This document shows, piece by piece, positions 27,332 to 36,442 of a stretch of DNA of 64,000 nt. The notes under the pieces were generated by a model. The model searched no databases and had not been told where the DNA came from. It was given only the letters and a program-made list of their open reading frames with translations. The translations under genes and the position numbers were made by a program. The DNA lies in assembly GCF_030160115.1 (NCBI RefSeq), contig NZ_BSNS01000028.1, positions 30,741 to 94,740 of the forward strand. Reading direction: 5' to 3'. This DNA is from Devosia nitrariae. Lineage in GTDB: Bacteria; Pseudomonadota; Alphaproteobacteria; Rhizobiales; Devosiaceae. How positions within the stretch are numbered: the stretch's first letter is position 1; each line of letters starts with the position of its first letter.

Positions 27332-29511
27332 CCGTCGAGCTTGAAATAGCGTGCGCTGACGGCGACGGGCGTCGCGGCGGCGCTGATCTCGTCGAGAAGT
27401 TTGGAAAAGAGGCTTTCCGCCGCCTCCGCCCGTCCGTCCATGGCCTCGAGCCCGGCGGCACTCGATACCGCGATCAGCATCATCGGCTGGGGGCCGGTCG
27501 CATCCGAAGTGAGGCTCAAGGCAAAGCCGGTGCCGCTTGCGGAGGGGGAAAGCCGCGAGGAGACATCCTCCACCTGTCCATCGGCGGAAACGAGGAAGAG
27601 ATCCGTTGTCCACCCGGAATCTCCCGCGATCCGGCCGAGCAGGGGTTCGCCACTGGCGATGTTCTCCTTGCTGAGGGAGAGCACGGGGCCGGCCTTGGTG
27701 ATCTGGCGCGCCTTGCGCAGGAAATCTACCGCAGCACACTGGCCGCTCTCGATGAGGCGAAGTCCGATGTCCGGCGAAAAGCCATTGGCGGCCTGGAAAT
27801 CAAGGTCGAGCCGCTCGAATGGAGCTATCGCATCGCCATAGGCCTCGATTTGCAGGGAATCTTCTGAGACCGAGGTCGCCGCCGCATATTGGCAACTGCC
27901 CAGGGGGTAGTTGTCGAGCCAAGCAACAAACCGTGCTGCCCCATCGATCTGCGGCGCCGCTGTATCGGGTTCGAGGATTGGCTCCGGCTCGGGCTCGGGC
28001 TCTGGCTCTGGCTCTGGTTCAGGTTCTGGCTCGGACTCGGGCAGAGGATCTGGTTGAGGCTCAGGTTCGGGCAGTGGCTCCGGATCTGGGGTAGGCTCGG
28101 CCACAGGCTGGGTCGGTTCAGGCTGAGGCTCAGGCTCGGGCTCAGGCTCAGGCTCGGGCTCGGGCTCGGGCTCGGGTACAGGTTCAGGTTCAGGCTCAGG
28201 TTCGGGTTGTGGCTCGGGGGCAGGCTCTGGTTCCGGTTCGGGCGGAGCTGTTACGAGCGGCGGCAGCATATCGCGATTGAAATAGACAAGGCCTGCGCCC
28301 GCGATGAACACGCCGATGCCGAGCGCCAGATAGAAACGACTTACCCCGCGGCGTCGGCCCGCCGGGGGAGTCGTGGCGGTGGCTGGTGCTGTCGGCGGCG
28401 GTGGAACCGAGCCCGGCGCGGTCGGACCGGCCGCAGAACCGAACGGGCTCTCGCCACCAACGGTGGACGCGCCGGGCGCCAGGGGATCGAACAGCGGCCG
28501 TGGCGCCGCGCCGGCGGCCTCCATCGGCTCGACGGGCGGTGTTGTCGCGGGCCCCTGTGGGCGGGGCGGGGTCGTCGGCTCGCTCTCGGCAGGCCGTGCT
28601 GCCGGCCGGACAACCGTCCGCTCGGGCGCTTGGGTCGCTTCCGGCGGCAATGTCCTTGCGCCCTCGAGCAGGCGGATCAGCCCCTGCATGTCGGCCGGCC
28701 GCGCCGCCGGGTCGGGCTCCAGCATGCGGGCAAAGATGGCTGCGAGCGTCGGATCGACACCGGTGAGATCGGGCACGCCTCGGCGCTTTTCCAGCACATC
28801 CGCGTGCGAACCGCTCATGTCCAGCGCGTGCCCGAGCACAGCTGCAACACCGATGAGGCCGAGGCTGTAGATGTCCGATCGTTCGGTGACGTCGCCGCCA
28901 TAAAGGCCGAGCTGCTCGGGCGAGACGAAATTGTACTTGCCGGCGAACTTGCCGCCGAGCAGTGTGCCCTCGCCGATTGCCGCCGCCTTGGCAATGCCGA
29001 AATCGATGATCTTGGTGCGCCTGACGTCGGCGTTGGGCAGGATGACGTTGTCGGGCGAAAGGTCGCGGTGGACGACCCCCAGATCATGGGCCGCCCCCAG
29101 CCCCGAGGCGATGCGCGTCAGCAGCAGCCGCACGTCCTCGACCGGCAGAGGACCGCTCTTCAGCATATCGCTCAGCGGCACGCCATCGACATATTCCATG
29201 ACCAGGTAGGGCCGGTTGAGCTCCTGTTCGATGGTGAAGAGGTGATAGTGGACGATGGCCTCGTGATGCAGCCGGCTGAGGACCGTCGCCTCCTTTTTAA
29301 AGAGCGCGAGAATGGTTTCGTCGCGGGCGAACTCGGGCAGCACCACCTTGATGGCGACCGGCTCGCCGGTATGGATATTGCGGGCTCGATAAACCTCGGC
29401 CATGCCCCCGAGCGCAATATGATCTACGATCTCGTAGGTGTGACTGAGCGTCGTTCCTGGGGGGAAGGTATCGGCGCTGCGTCTTGGGCCGCTGCTGTCG
29501 TCCCAGGTCAT
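27328..29511 (-). CDS. ppkA: Type VI secretion Ser/Thr protein kinase (PpkA-like), membrane-anchored
   Basis: 727 residues. The cytoplasmic kinase domain (about 25-300) has the Gly loop IALGGMAEVY, Lys55 in VAIKVV, the catalytic HRDLSPDN with Asp150, and Asp170 of DFG. After a Pro-rich stretch there is one membrane segment near residues 395-413 (FYLALGIGVFIAGAGLVYF). A Pro/Glu-repeat linker of roughly 95 residues follows, then a periplasmic C-terminal domain similar to that of the TonB-like protein. It should start the threonine phosphorylation pathway that acts on the FHA protein. The start at 29511 leaves 7 bp after the phosphatase gene. The stop lies in a repeat. Confidence 0.9.
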   Translation of the reverse strand: MTWDDSSGPRRSADTFPPGTTLSHTYEIVDHIALGGMAEVYRARNIHTGEPVAIKVVLPEFARDETILALFKKEATVLSRLHHEAIVHYHLFTIEQELNRPYLVMEYVDGVPLSDMLKSGPLPVEDVRLLLTRIASGLGAAHDLGVVHRDLSPDNVILPNADVRRTKIIDFGIAKAAAIGEGTLLGGKFAGKYNFVSPEQLGLYGGDVTERSDIYSLGLIGVAAVLGHALDMSGSHADVLEKRRGVPDLTGVDPTLAAIFARMLEPDPAARPADMQGLIRLLEGARTLPPEATQAPERTVVRPAARPAESEPTTPPRPQGPATTPPVEPMEAAGAAPRPLFDPLAPGASTVGGESPFGSAAGPTAPGSVPPPPTAPATATTPPAGRRRGVSRFYLALGIGVFIAGAGLVYFNRDMLPPLVTAPPEPEPEPAPEPQPEPEPEPEPVPEPEPEPEPEPEPEPEPQPEPTQPVAEPTPDPEPLPEPEPQPDPLPESEPEPEPEPEPEPEPEPEPILEPDTAAPQIDGAARFVAWLDNYPLGSCQYAAATSVSEDSLQIEAYGDAIAPFERLDLDFQAANGFSPDIGLRLIESGQCAAVDFLRKARQITKAGPVLSLSKENIASGEPLLGRIAGDSGWTTDLFLVSADGQVEDVSSRLSPSASGTGFALSLTSDATGPQPMMLIAVSSAAGLEAMDGRAEAAESLFSKLLDEISAAATPVAVSARYFKLDG

Positions 29512-29518
29512 CCCGGCG

Positions 29519-30271
29519 CTACTCCTGGACCGTGCCGGCTGACCCGTCGCGGCAGGCAACGACGACCACAGTCACATTGTCGGTTGCGCCGCGCGAAAGA
29601 GTGAGGTCGAGCAGCACCTCGACGCTGCGTTCGGCGCCCTCCGCGAGAATGGCATCGCGGATGTCCTCGTCCGAGCAGTGGGCGGTAAGGCCATCGCTGC
29701 ACAGGATATAGACGTCGCCGCCCGCCAGTATTCCATAGGCGGCATCGAGGTCGAGCGCCGTGCCGACGCCGACGGCGCGGGTGATGACGTTGCGGCCGTT
29801 CCAGGATTGCGCTTCGGCGCGGCTGAGGACGCCGCTGGCGACCAGCTCCTCGACCTCGGAATGATCGCGCGACAGCTGCGCGAGGACCCCGTCGCGCAGC
29901 CGATAGATGCGGCTGTCGCCCATCCACAGGCATCGGTACTGATCGGCAAAGACGAGGAGCGCGGCGACCGTCGAGCCGACGACGCCCCCGCCATGGTCGG
30001 CGGCATAGGCAAGGATCGACTGGTTGGCCCGGTTCAGACGGTCGACGAACCGGGCGTGCTGGTCGGACGCAGTGCTGGGGATGCCGAGCGTTGCCAGTTC
30101 ATCGACGATCGAGGCGCTGGCGACTTCCCCCGACTGATGCCCGCCCATGCCGTCGGCGACGAGCCACAGCCCCGCTTCCGGCTCCATGAGATAGCGGTCC
30201 TCATTGGATGCGCGCACGCGCCCCGGATGCGACACGGCCCAGCTCTCGAAAGTGAATGTCGGGGTAACCAT
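29519..30271 (-). CDS. pppA: PP2C-family Ser/Thr phosphatase (PppA-like)
   Basis: A 250-residue PPM phosphatase. Metal-binding residues are visible in ASNEDRYL (Asp25), LVADGMGGH (Asp40), LCSDGLTAH and ATDNVTVVV. It should reverse PpkA phosphorylation and so damp type VI firing. I chose the ATG at 30271 because ggagggg lies 9 bp upstream; a longer frame to 30331 exists. It is the first gene of the phosphatase-kinase pair and diverges from the M23 gene. Confidence 0.92.
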   Translation of the reverse strand: MVTPTFTFESWAVSHPGRVRASNEDRYLMEPEAGLWLVADGMGGHQSGEVASASIVDELATLGIPSTASDQHARFVDRLNRANQSILAYAADHGGGVVGSTVAALLVFADQYRCLWMGDSRIYRLRDGVLAQLSRDHSEVEELVASGVLSRAEAQSWNGRNVITRAVGVGTALDLDAAYGILAGGDVYILCSDGLTAHCSDEDIRDAILAEGAERSVEVLLDLTLSRGATDNVTVVVVACRDGSAGTVQE

Positions 30272-30365
30272 GCAAGCGAGCCCCTCCAGCGCCAGCATAT
30301 GGCTGTCCATCCAGGACGCACTGTAGCACAATGGGTTGAACGCACCAGAAGCACTTGGCGGCGGG

Positions 30366-32720
30366 ATGAGGGGGCTCGGCGGCGCCCAAATGCATCAGAT
30401 CGACACGAGCTTTAAGGAGGCGAGGCAGGCGAGCGCCGCGCGCAGGCGCCGCCTCCGGGTGCGCCGGTGGCTCATCGGCGGTGCGGGTCTGGCCGCCCTG
30501 CTCGTCGCTGCCGGTACAATCTACTATTTCGTCCCCGACTTTCTTGGGCTACGGCCCGACGGAACTGAGCCCCTCGAAGAGGTCGAGGCGGCGGCCGAAC
30601 CGATCTTCATTCCCGCCATCGTCGACCTTGCCGGCGATCCCCTGCGCATCAGCATCGGCGAGGACCTTTCCGGCAGCGGCCGGATGCGCACGGTCGCGCG
30701 TCCGCAGGCGCTGCCGGCTGCGCGAATACCCGGTGACATCGTGGTGCTCGAGGACACCATGATCACCTCGAGCCAGCGGTTCATGACCACCTTGCCGTCG
30801 ACGCCGCAGGATTTCGCCTACTACCAGTCGCAGCGCCTGGCCGGCCGGGCGGCTGGACCAGAGGCGCCCGATGCGTCCGATACGTCGACTGCTGCGGTAC
30901 CGGCCGGCGGCGGAGAATTACCGGCTGACATGGTCGCCGACGAGGGCGCCGGCTGGGGTGAGGACCTGACGGGCTCCGGGCAGGCGGCGAGCGATTTCGA
31001 AAAGACCCGCGTCGCCGATACCACGAGCGTCGCCTTCGTTCGCGCCGAGACCGCTCGGTTTCGCCCCGACAATGACTATTTCGCCCGCATCCTCGCCGAC
31101 CGCAGTATCGAGGATCTCTTCGGCACGACCTATGCTGAAGCGGACGCGGACGCTTTCGGCGCTGCGATGGAAAACCTTCTGGACAAGGCCGGTCTGGCGA
31201 CCGGCGAGGTCGTGGCGATCCGCAGCCTCAGGGATGCGTCCTCGGCAAAGCCGCGCGTGGTGCAGCTCTCGATCTATTCGTCGACCACCTATATCGGCAC
31301 GCTCGCACGCGCCGAGAGCGGCGAGATCGTGCTCGGCGCCGATCCCTGGGTTCCCGAGGACCTCTTCAACTACGGCCGGCAGCAGGAGGTGGCAGAGCCG
31401 GGCCGGCAATACCGCCTGCTCGATGCCGTCTACAGCACCGCCGTGCGCAACCGCGTCCCCAACAATGTCCTGGGCGAAGCGATCATGCTGCTGTCGCGCA
31501 GCTTCGATCTCAACGCCTTCGCCACGCCCGAGGATCGTCTGGTCATCGCCTATTCCTCCGATGCCGGCGCCGAGGGCGACACCGTGGGACGCGTGCTCTA
31601 TGCCGCGGTCAGGGGTGTCGACCGCGACATCGAGTGCTTCGTCTTCCGCCGGAGCGAGGACAGCTACTCGTGCTTTGCCGAAGAGGGCGGCGGGTTGCCG
31701 ACCACCGTGCCGAGCGGCATGTTCACGCCGGTCAAGGGCGTCCTGACCTCGACCTTCGGGCCCCGCCGCCATCCGATCTTCAAGGATGTGCGCGTGCATA
31801 CGGGCGTCGACTGGGCGGCGCCGAGTGGCACGCCGGTAGCCGCGGCCTTTGCCGGCGAGGTGAGTTTTGCCGGCAATGGCGGCGGCTACGGCAACCTGTT
31901 GCGCATCCGCCATCCCGACGGGCGCGAAACTTACTATGCCCACCTCAAGGCCTTCGCCGAAGGCATCGCGCCGGGCAAGGCGATCGGTGTCGGCGAAGTG
32001 GTCGGCTTTGTTGGCACCACCGGCAACTCCACAGGACCGCACCTGCATTTCGAGATGAGGATCGCCGGCGCGCCCGTCGATCCGCTGCAATCGAGCGTCT
32101 TGCAGGCTGGTCTGACGACGCTTTCGGGATCGGCGGTCGATGTCTTGACCGAACAGATCGTCGCGGTGGAAAGCGGCGGGCGCGCTGACGCACAGAACCC
32201 ACTCTCGACGGCAACGGGCGTCGGTCAATTCATTGCCGCCACTTGGGTACGCATGATGCGTACCTACCGTCCCGATCTCGCCCGCACCCTCTCCGAGCCG
32301 GAACTGCTGAACCTGAGGTTCGATCCGACCATCTCGCGCGAAATGGTGCAGAACCTCGCCCGCGAAGGCGAAGCTTACCTCAAAGCGCGCGGCCACACCG
32401 TCACTGCCGGACGTCTCTATCTCGCTCATTTCCTCGGCATGGAGGACGCGCACCGGGTGCTTGCGAGCCCGCCCCAGCAGCCGCTCGATGCGGTGCTCGC
32501 CCAGTCGGTACTGTCGGCCAATCCCTTCCTCGTCGGCAAGGACGCCGCCTATGTCGTCTCCTGGGCCGAAGCCAAGATGGCCGGCACGCGCATCGCGACG
32601 GCTCCTTCGGCGACGGCGCGCCCGGCCTCGCCCGAGTTCCAGATCTATAAGAAGGCCATCGAGGTGGTCCTCGCGCCGCAAGTGCCGCAGACAGCCGATG
32701 CCGGCCGGCCGTCTAGCTGA
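30366..32720 (+). CDS. Membrane-anchored M23 peptidase fused to a lytic-transglycosylase-like domain
   Basis: About 784 residues. A basic N-terminus (RRRRLRVRRW) precedes one membrane segment (LIGGAGLAALLVAAGTIYYF), so the rest should be periplasmic. An uncharacterised region leads to an M23 endopeptidase domain: HTGVDWAAPSGTPV (H-x3-D) near residue 478 and HLHFEM near 559. It continues into a lysozyme-like domain with the probable catalytic Glu in AVESGGRADAQNP and the following ATGVGQFIAATW. It could cut both peptide and glycan bonds to let the type VI apparatus through peptidoglycan. Start is uncertain (30336, 30366 or 30390). It converges with clpV, overlapping by 8 bp. Confidence 0.85.
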   Translation: MRGLGGAQMHQIDTSFKEARQASAARRRRLRVRRWLIGGAGLAALLVAAGTIYYFVPDFLGLRPDGTEPLEEVEAAAEPIFIPAIVDLAGDPLRISIGEDLSGSGRMRTVARPQALPAARIPGDIVVLEDTMITSSQRFMTTLPSTPQDFAYYQSQRLAGRAAGPEAPDASDTSTAAVPAGGGELPADMVADEGAGWGEDLTGSGQAASDFEKTRVADTTSVAFVRAETARFRPDNDYFARILADRSIEDLFGTTYAEADADAFGAAMENLLDKAGLATGEVVAIRSLRDASSAKPRVVQLSIYSSTTYIGTLARAESGEIVLGADPWVPEDLFNYGRQQEVAEPGRQYRLLDAVYSTAVRNRVPNNVLGEAIMLLSRSFDLNAFATPEDRLVIAYSSDAGAEGDTVGRVLYAAVRGVDRDIECFVFRRSEDSYSCFAEEGGGLPTTVPSGMFTPVKGVLTSTFGPRRHPIFKDVRVHTGVDWAAPSGTPVAAAFAGEVSFAGNGGGYGNLLRIRHPDGRETYYAHLKAFAEGIAPGKAIGVGEVVGFVGTTGNSTGPHLHFEMRIAGAPVDPLQSSVLQAGLTTLSGSAVDVLTEQIVAVESGGRADAQNPLSTATGVGQFIAATWVRMMRTYRPDLARTLSEPELLNLRFDPTISREMVQNLAREGEAYLKARGHTVTAGRLYLAHFLGMEDAHRVLASPPQQPLDAVLAQSVLSANPFLVGKDAAYVVSWAEAKMAGTRIATAPSATARPASPEFQIYKKAIEVVLAPQVPQTADAGRPSS

Positions 32721-35406
32721 CTTCGTAGGCGAAGCCGCCGTCGCTGATGTCTACTCGGGCGCTGGTGATCGCCTGCCGCTCGAGCGCCCGGTTGAGGACG
32801 TGCCGCGAAAGCTCCGGCAGCAGCGAGTTGGTCAGGATGTTGTCGATCATGCGCCCGCCCGTGTCCGGATCATTGCAGCGCGACACGATGTAATCGACAA
32901 CTGCGTCCGAGTAGACGAACTCGGCCTCGTGGTTCTCGGCAATGCGTCGGCGGATGCGCTCGAGCTGGATACGCGCGATGCCGGCAAGCATGTCGGGCGA
33001 CAGCGGAAAATAGGGGATGGTGACGATGCGCCCGAGCAGCGCCGGCGGGAACACGCGGGTGAGATAGGGCTTGAGCGCGGCCTCCAGTTCTTCCGGCGTC
33101 GGGCGCGTCCTGCCTTCCTCGGCCATGTCCATGATGACCTCGGTACCGACATTCGAGGTGAGGATGATGAGCGTGTTCTTGAAATCGATCCGCCGGCCGG
33201 TGCCGTCCTCCATCTGGCCCTTGTCGAAGACCTGGAAAAAGAGTTCGTGGACGTCCGGATGGGCCTTCTCGACCTCGTCGAGCAGCACCACGCTATAGGG
33301 CTTGCGCCGCACCGCCTCGGTGAGGCGCCCGCCTTCGCCATAGCCGACATAGCCCGGAGGTGCGCCTTTCAACAGCGAGACCGTATGGGCCTCCTGGAAC
33401 TCGCTCATGTTGATGGTGATCATGTTCTGCTCGCCGCCATAGAGCGCTTCGGCAAGCGCCAGCGCCGTCTCGGTCTTGCCGACGCCCGAGGGGCCGCAGA
33501 GCATGAAGACGCCGATAGGCTTGTTGGGATTGTCGAGCTTGGCACGGTTGGTCTCGATGCGCTTGGCGATCATGGTCAGCCCGTGGTCCTGGCCCACCAC
33601 CCGGCGCTTCAGCGTATCGGCAAGGCTGAGGATGGTCTGCACCTCGTCGCTGACCATCTTGCCGACGGGGATCCCGGTCCAGTCGGAAACGACCGACGCG
33701 ACGGCCTGCTCGTCGACATAGGGGTAGATCATGCGCTCGTCGGGCGAGAGCGCGTTGAGTTCGGCAACCAGCGAGGTGATCCTCGCGCGGATATCGGCTG
33801 GCGATTCCACGGCAGCGACCGTTTCACCCGACTCTCCCGGATTGGCTGCACGGGCAGGGGCGGCGGCATTGGTAAGCTCCTCACGGAGCGTCAGGATCTC
33901 CTTGACTAGTTTCTCCTCGTGGGCGTGGGTCTCCTCGAGGACTTTCAACTGCGTCTCGATCTCGTCGATCTCGGCATTGAGCGCCTCGCCGCGCTTGGGG
34001 TTGTCCGCGCCAATGTCGCCCTGGCGCGCCAGCGCGTTCAGTTCCTCGCGCCGGGCGTTGATGGCGTCCTTGAGGTCGGCGATGGCCGCCGGGGTCGTGC
34101 TCTGCGAGATGGCAACACGCGCGCAGGCCGTATCGAGCAGGCTCACCGCTTTGTCGGGTAGTTGCCGGGCCGGGATGTAGCGTGCGCCGAGTTCGACCGC
34201 GGCGACCACCGCCTCGTCGGAAATACGCACATTGTGGTGTTTTTCCATCGGCGCGAGGATGCCGCGCAACATGTAGCTGGCCTTCTCGATCGACGGCTCG
34301 TCGATATTGACCGGCTGGAACCGGCGGGTGAGCGCCGGGTCCTTTTCGATGTACTGTCGGTATTCGCTCCAGGTGGTGGCGCCGATGGTGCGCAACGTCC
34401 CGCGCGCCAGCGCGGGTTTCAAAAGATTGGCAGCATCACCCGTGCCCTGGGCGCCACCGGCGCCGATGAGTGTGTGCACCTCGTCGATGAAGAGGATGAT
34501 GGGAATGGGCGAGGCCTGAACCTCGTCGATCACCGAACGCAGACGCTGCTCGAACTCACCCTTCATCGAGGCGCCGGCCTGCAGCAGCCCGATGTCGAGC
34601 GCATGAAGCCTGACACCCCTGAGCTGGGGTGGAACATCGCCGGACGCGAGCCGCTGGGCGAAGCCCTCGACCACGGCGGTCTTGCCGACCCCTGCCTCGC
34701 CGGTCAGGATCGGATTGTTCTGCCGCCGGCGCATCAGGACGTCGACGATCTGCCGGATCTCCTCGTCGCGGCCTACGATCGGATCCATCTTGCCGGACTC
34801 CGCTGTCGCTGTCATGTCCGTCGAGAAGCGTGCGAGCGGCGACTGGCCGCGCGCGCCCGGCGCCTGGGCCGCCGCTCCCGCAACGTCGGGCGCGGCAAGA
34901 CCGGAGCCGTCCATCGGGCGCAGGTTCTCCTCGTCCGATGAGGCCCAGAGGGTCGCCGCCTCGGCCGCCACCCGATCGGCCTCGAGCTGCTGGAACTGTT
35001 TGGAGCTCTGATTGAGCGCGCGCTTCAGTTCCAGGTCCTTGAGCGCCGAGAGGAGGATGTGGCCCGTGCGGATCTGGGTTTCCCCGAACATCAGCGTCGC
35101 ATAGTGCCAGCCACGGTCGAGAGCGTCGGTGATCTGGGTGGAGATGCCGGGCATCTCGGTCTCGTTCTTGCGCAGCCCATCGACGACCGCCCCGATCTCC
35201 GAGAGCACCCTTGCGCGGTCGACCTTGAAATGGTCGAGGGTGACGGAGATGTCCGAGCGCTCGTTCGAGACGATGTGGAAGAGCCAGTGGGCAAGCTCCA
35301 GATTGCGGTTGCCCGCATTCTTGGCGTGCCGCAGCGACTGCATGAAGGCATCGTATCCAAGCCGGTTGAGCTTACCGGTGACGGTCTCGAGGCTGATGTC
35401 GTTCAT
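32713..35406 (-). CDS. clpV: Type VI secretion AAA+ ATPase ClpV (TssH)
   Basis: 897 residues. It has an N-terminal Clp N domain (MNDISLETVTGKLNRLGYDAFMQS), then two AAA+ modules with Walker A GEAGVGKTAVVEG (Lys242) and GPSGVGKTETALA (Lys644) and a coiled middle domain between them. It disassembles the contracted TssB-TssC sheath for reuse. The frame is open to 35643, but the start at 35406 matches the family. It is the last gene of the leftward cluster, 31 bp after tssG. Confidence 0.96.
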   Translation of the reverse strand: MNDISLETVTGKLNRLGYDAFMQSLRHAKNAGNRNLELAHWLFHIVSNERSDISVTLDHFKVDRARVLSEIGAVVDGLRKNETEMPGISTQITDALDRGWHYATLMFGETQIRTGHILLSALKDLELKRALNQSSKQFQQLEADRVAAEAATLWASSDEENLRPMDGSGLAAPDVAGAAAQAPGARGQSPLARFSTDMTATAESGKMDPIVGRDEEIRQIVDVLMRRRQNNPILTGEAGVGKTAVVEGFAQRLASGDVPPQLRGVRLHALDIGLLQAGASMKGEFEQRLRSVIDEVQASPIPIILFIDEVHTLIGAGGAQGTGDAANLLKPALARGTLRTIGATTWSEYRQYIEKDPALTRRFQPVNIDEPSIEKASYMLRGILAPMEKHHNVRISDEAVVAAVELGARYIPARQLPDKAVSLLDTACARVAISQSTTPAAIADLKDAINARREELNALARQGDIGADNPKRGEALNAEIDEIETQLKVLEETHAHEEKLVKEILTLREELTNAAAPARAANPGESGETVAAVESPADIRARITSLVAELNALSPDERMIYPYVDEQAVASVVSDWTGIPVGKMVSDEVQTILSLADTLKRRVVGQDHGLTMIAKRIETNRAKLDNPNKPIGVFMLCGPSGVGKTETALALAEALYGGEQNMITINMSEFQEAHTVSLLKGAPPGYVGYGEGGRLTEAVRRKPYSVVLLDEVEKAHPDVHELFFQVFDKGQMEDGTGRRIDFKNTLIILTSNVGTEVIMDMAEEGRTRPTPEELEAALKPYLTRVFPPALLGRIVTIPYFPLSPDMLAGIARIQLERIRRRIAENHEAEFVYSDAVVDYIVSRCNDPDTGGRMIDNILTNSLLPELSRHVLNRALERQAITSARVDISDGGFAYEVS

Positions 35407-35437
35407 GGTTGTCGTGCCCCCTGCGCGTGCCGCGCTC

Positions 35438-36442
35438 TCATGCCGCCTGCGCCTGCCCGCTGAGCGTGAAGCGAGCATCGCAGAGATAGACGTCCTCCTC
35501 CGCCACCGGCACTTCGGCCGGTGGCAGCCAGGTGGTCCAGCCGAGCTGGCCGGCCTTGCCGAGCTGCAGGCTGGGCGCCAGCCGCGCCGGCAGACAGAGC
35601 TCGACGTCGTATTCGTAGCGATGGCCGGTATAGAAGAAGACAAGGTCGGCGAGCCGCCGCGCCGCCTCTCCCCGTGGCAGCAGATCGGAATACTCCTCGA
35701 GGCTGGCCGTCCTGATCCGCACCCGGAACTTATCGTTGATGCTGTAGCAGCGCTGGCCGAGGAAGCTGTCCACCCCGAGCGCGCCGCGTGCGCCGAGAGC
35801 CATGCGGTCGGCCGGCTCGAATTCGAGCCAGGTGCCGATCCGCTCCTCTATGGTCACATCGAGCCCCAGCACCCCGCGCAGGAGCTGCATCAGCCGCCGT
35901 GCGCTACGCACCCGCGGCGCGATGAGCCCGGCAAACGGCAGTTTGGCGATGTCCGGGATGGAGTCGCGCTCGGCGAGCGCGTCCGTGCCGATGCCGGCAA
36001 AACTGCCCACATAGCGCGCGAAGCGGTCAGCCTTGGGCCGGTCGTGCTGGGCGATGGGGCGGGCGTCGGCCCAGGCGCGGAAGAAGAGCTGCAGGAATCG
36101 GTTGGCGAAGATGGAGACGAACCGCACGAAGGAGTCGTCGCGATGGCTGATCCAGCCCATCGCTTCGACGGTGGTATTGAGCGGCAGGGCGCCCTGCGGA
36201 CCGAAAAAGCCGAGAAAGCGTGTGGCAAGCCGCGGCGTGCCGCGCGAGGTGGTATCGACGCGTGTGATGTTGGCTGCCGGGAATTCGACGAACGGATCCT
36301 GCGCCAGGCTGACGACCTCCTCGGCGACCGTTGCGCTGTCGCCGATGCGCGGCTTGCCCGGAAAGGCGCGCTCGTATTCGCGCAGCACCCGCAGGAGGTC
36401 GAAGCGATAGGGTTCACGCTCGAGGGCCTCGCGATCGCTCAT
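35438..36442 (-). CDS. tssG: Type VI secretion baseplate protein TssG
   Basis: 334 residues, the usual TssG size. Recognisable regions are RFDLLRVLREYERAFPGKPRIGDS at the start, FLGFFGPQGALPLNTTVEA, and the C-terminal half with GVLGLDVTIEERIGTWLEF and YDVELCLPA. It binds TssF in the baseplate wedge. Its start overlaps the tssF stop by 4 bp, so the two are translationally coupled. An upstream-open frame to 36928 is a shadow of tssF. Confidence 0.94.
   Translation of the reverse strand: MSDREALEREPYRFDLLRVLREYERAFPGKPRIGDSATVAEEVVSLAQDPFVEFPAANITRVDTTSRGTPRLATRFLGFFGPQGALPLNTTVEAMGWISHRDDSFVRFVSIFANRFLQLFFRAWADARPIAQHDRPKADRFARYVGSFAGIGTDALAERDSIPDIAKLPFAGLIAPRVRSARRLMQLLRGVLGLDVTIEERIGTWLEFEPADRMALGARGALGVDSFLGQRCYSINDKFRVRIRTASLEEYSDLLPRGEAARRLADLVFFYTGHRYEYDVELCLPARLAPSLQLGKAGQLGWTTWLPPAEVPVAEEDVYLCDARFTLSGQAQAA

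Noticed and set aside
27970..28250. Possible microsatellite or CRISPR-like repeat
   Set aside because: It is the Pro/Glu-codon tract of the kinase linker. Units are short, irregular and in frame, with no spacers.
30918..32681. 587-codon minus-strand frame
   Set aside because: Antisense to the M23/transglycosylase gene, low-complexity composition and no domain.
32713..35643. N-terminal 79-residue extension of ClpV
   Set aside because: The extension overlaps the end of tssG in another frame and has no similarity; the ClpV N domain begins at the ATG at 35406.
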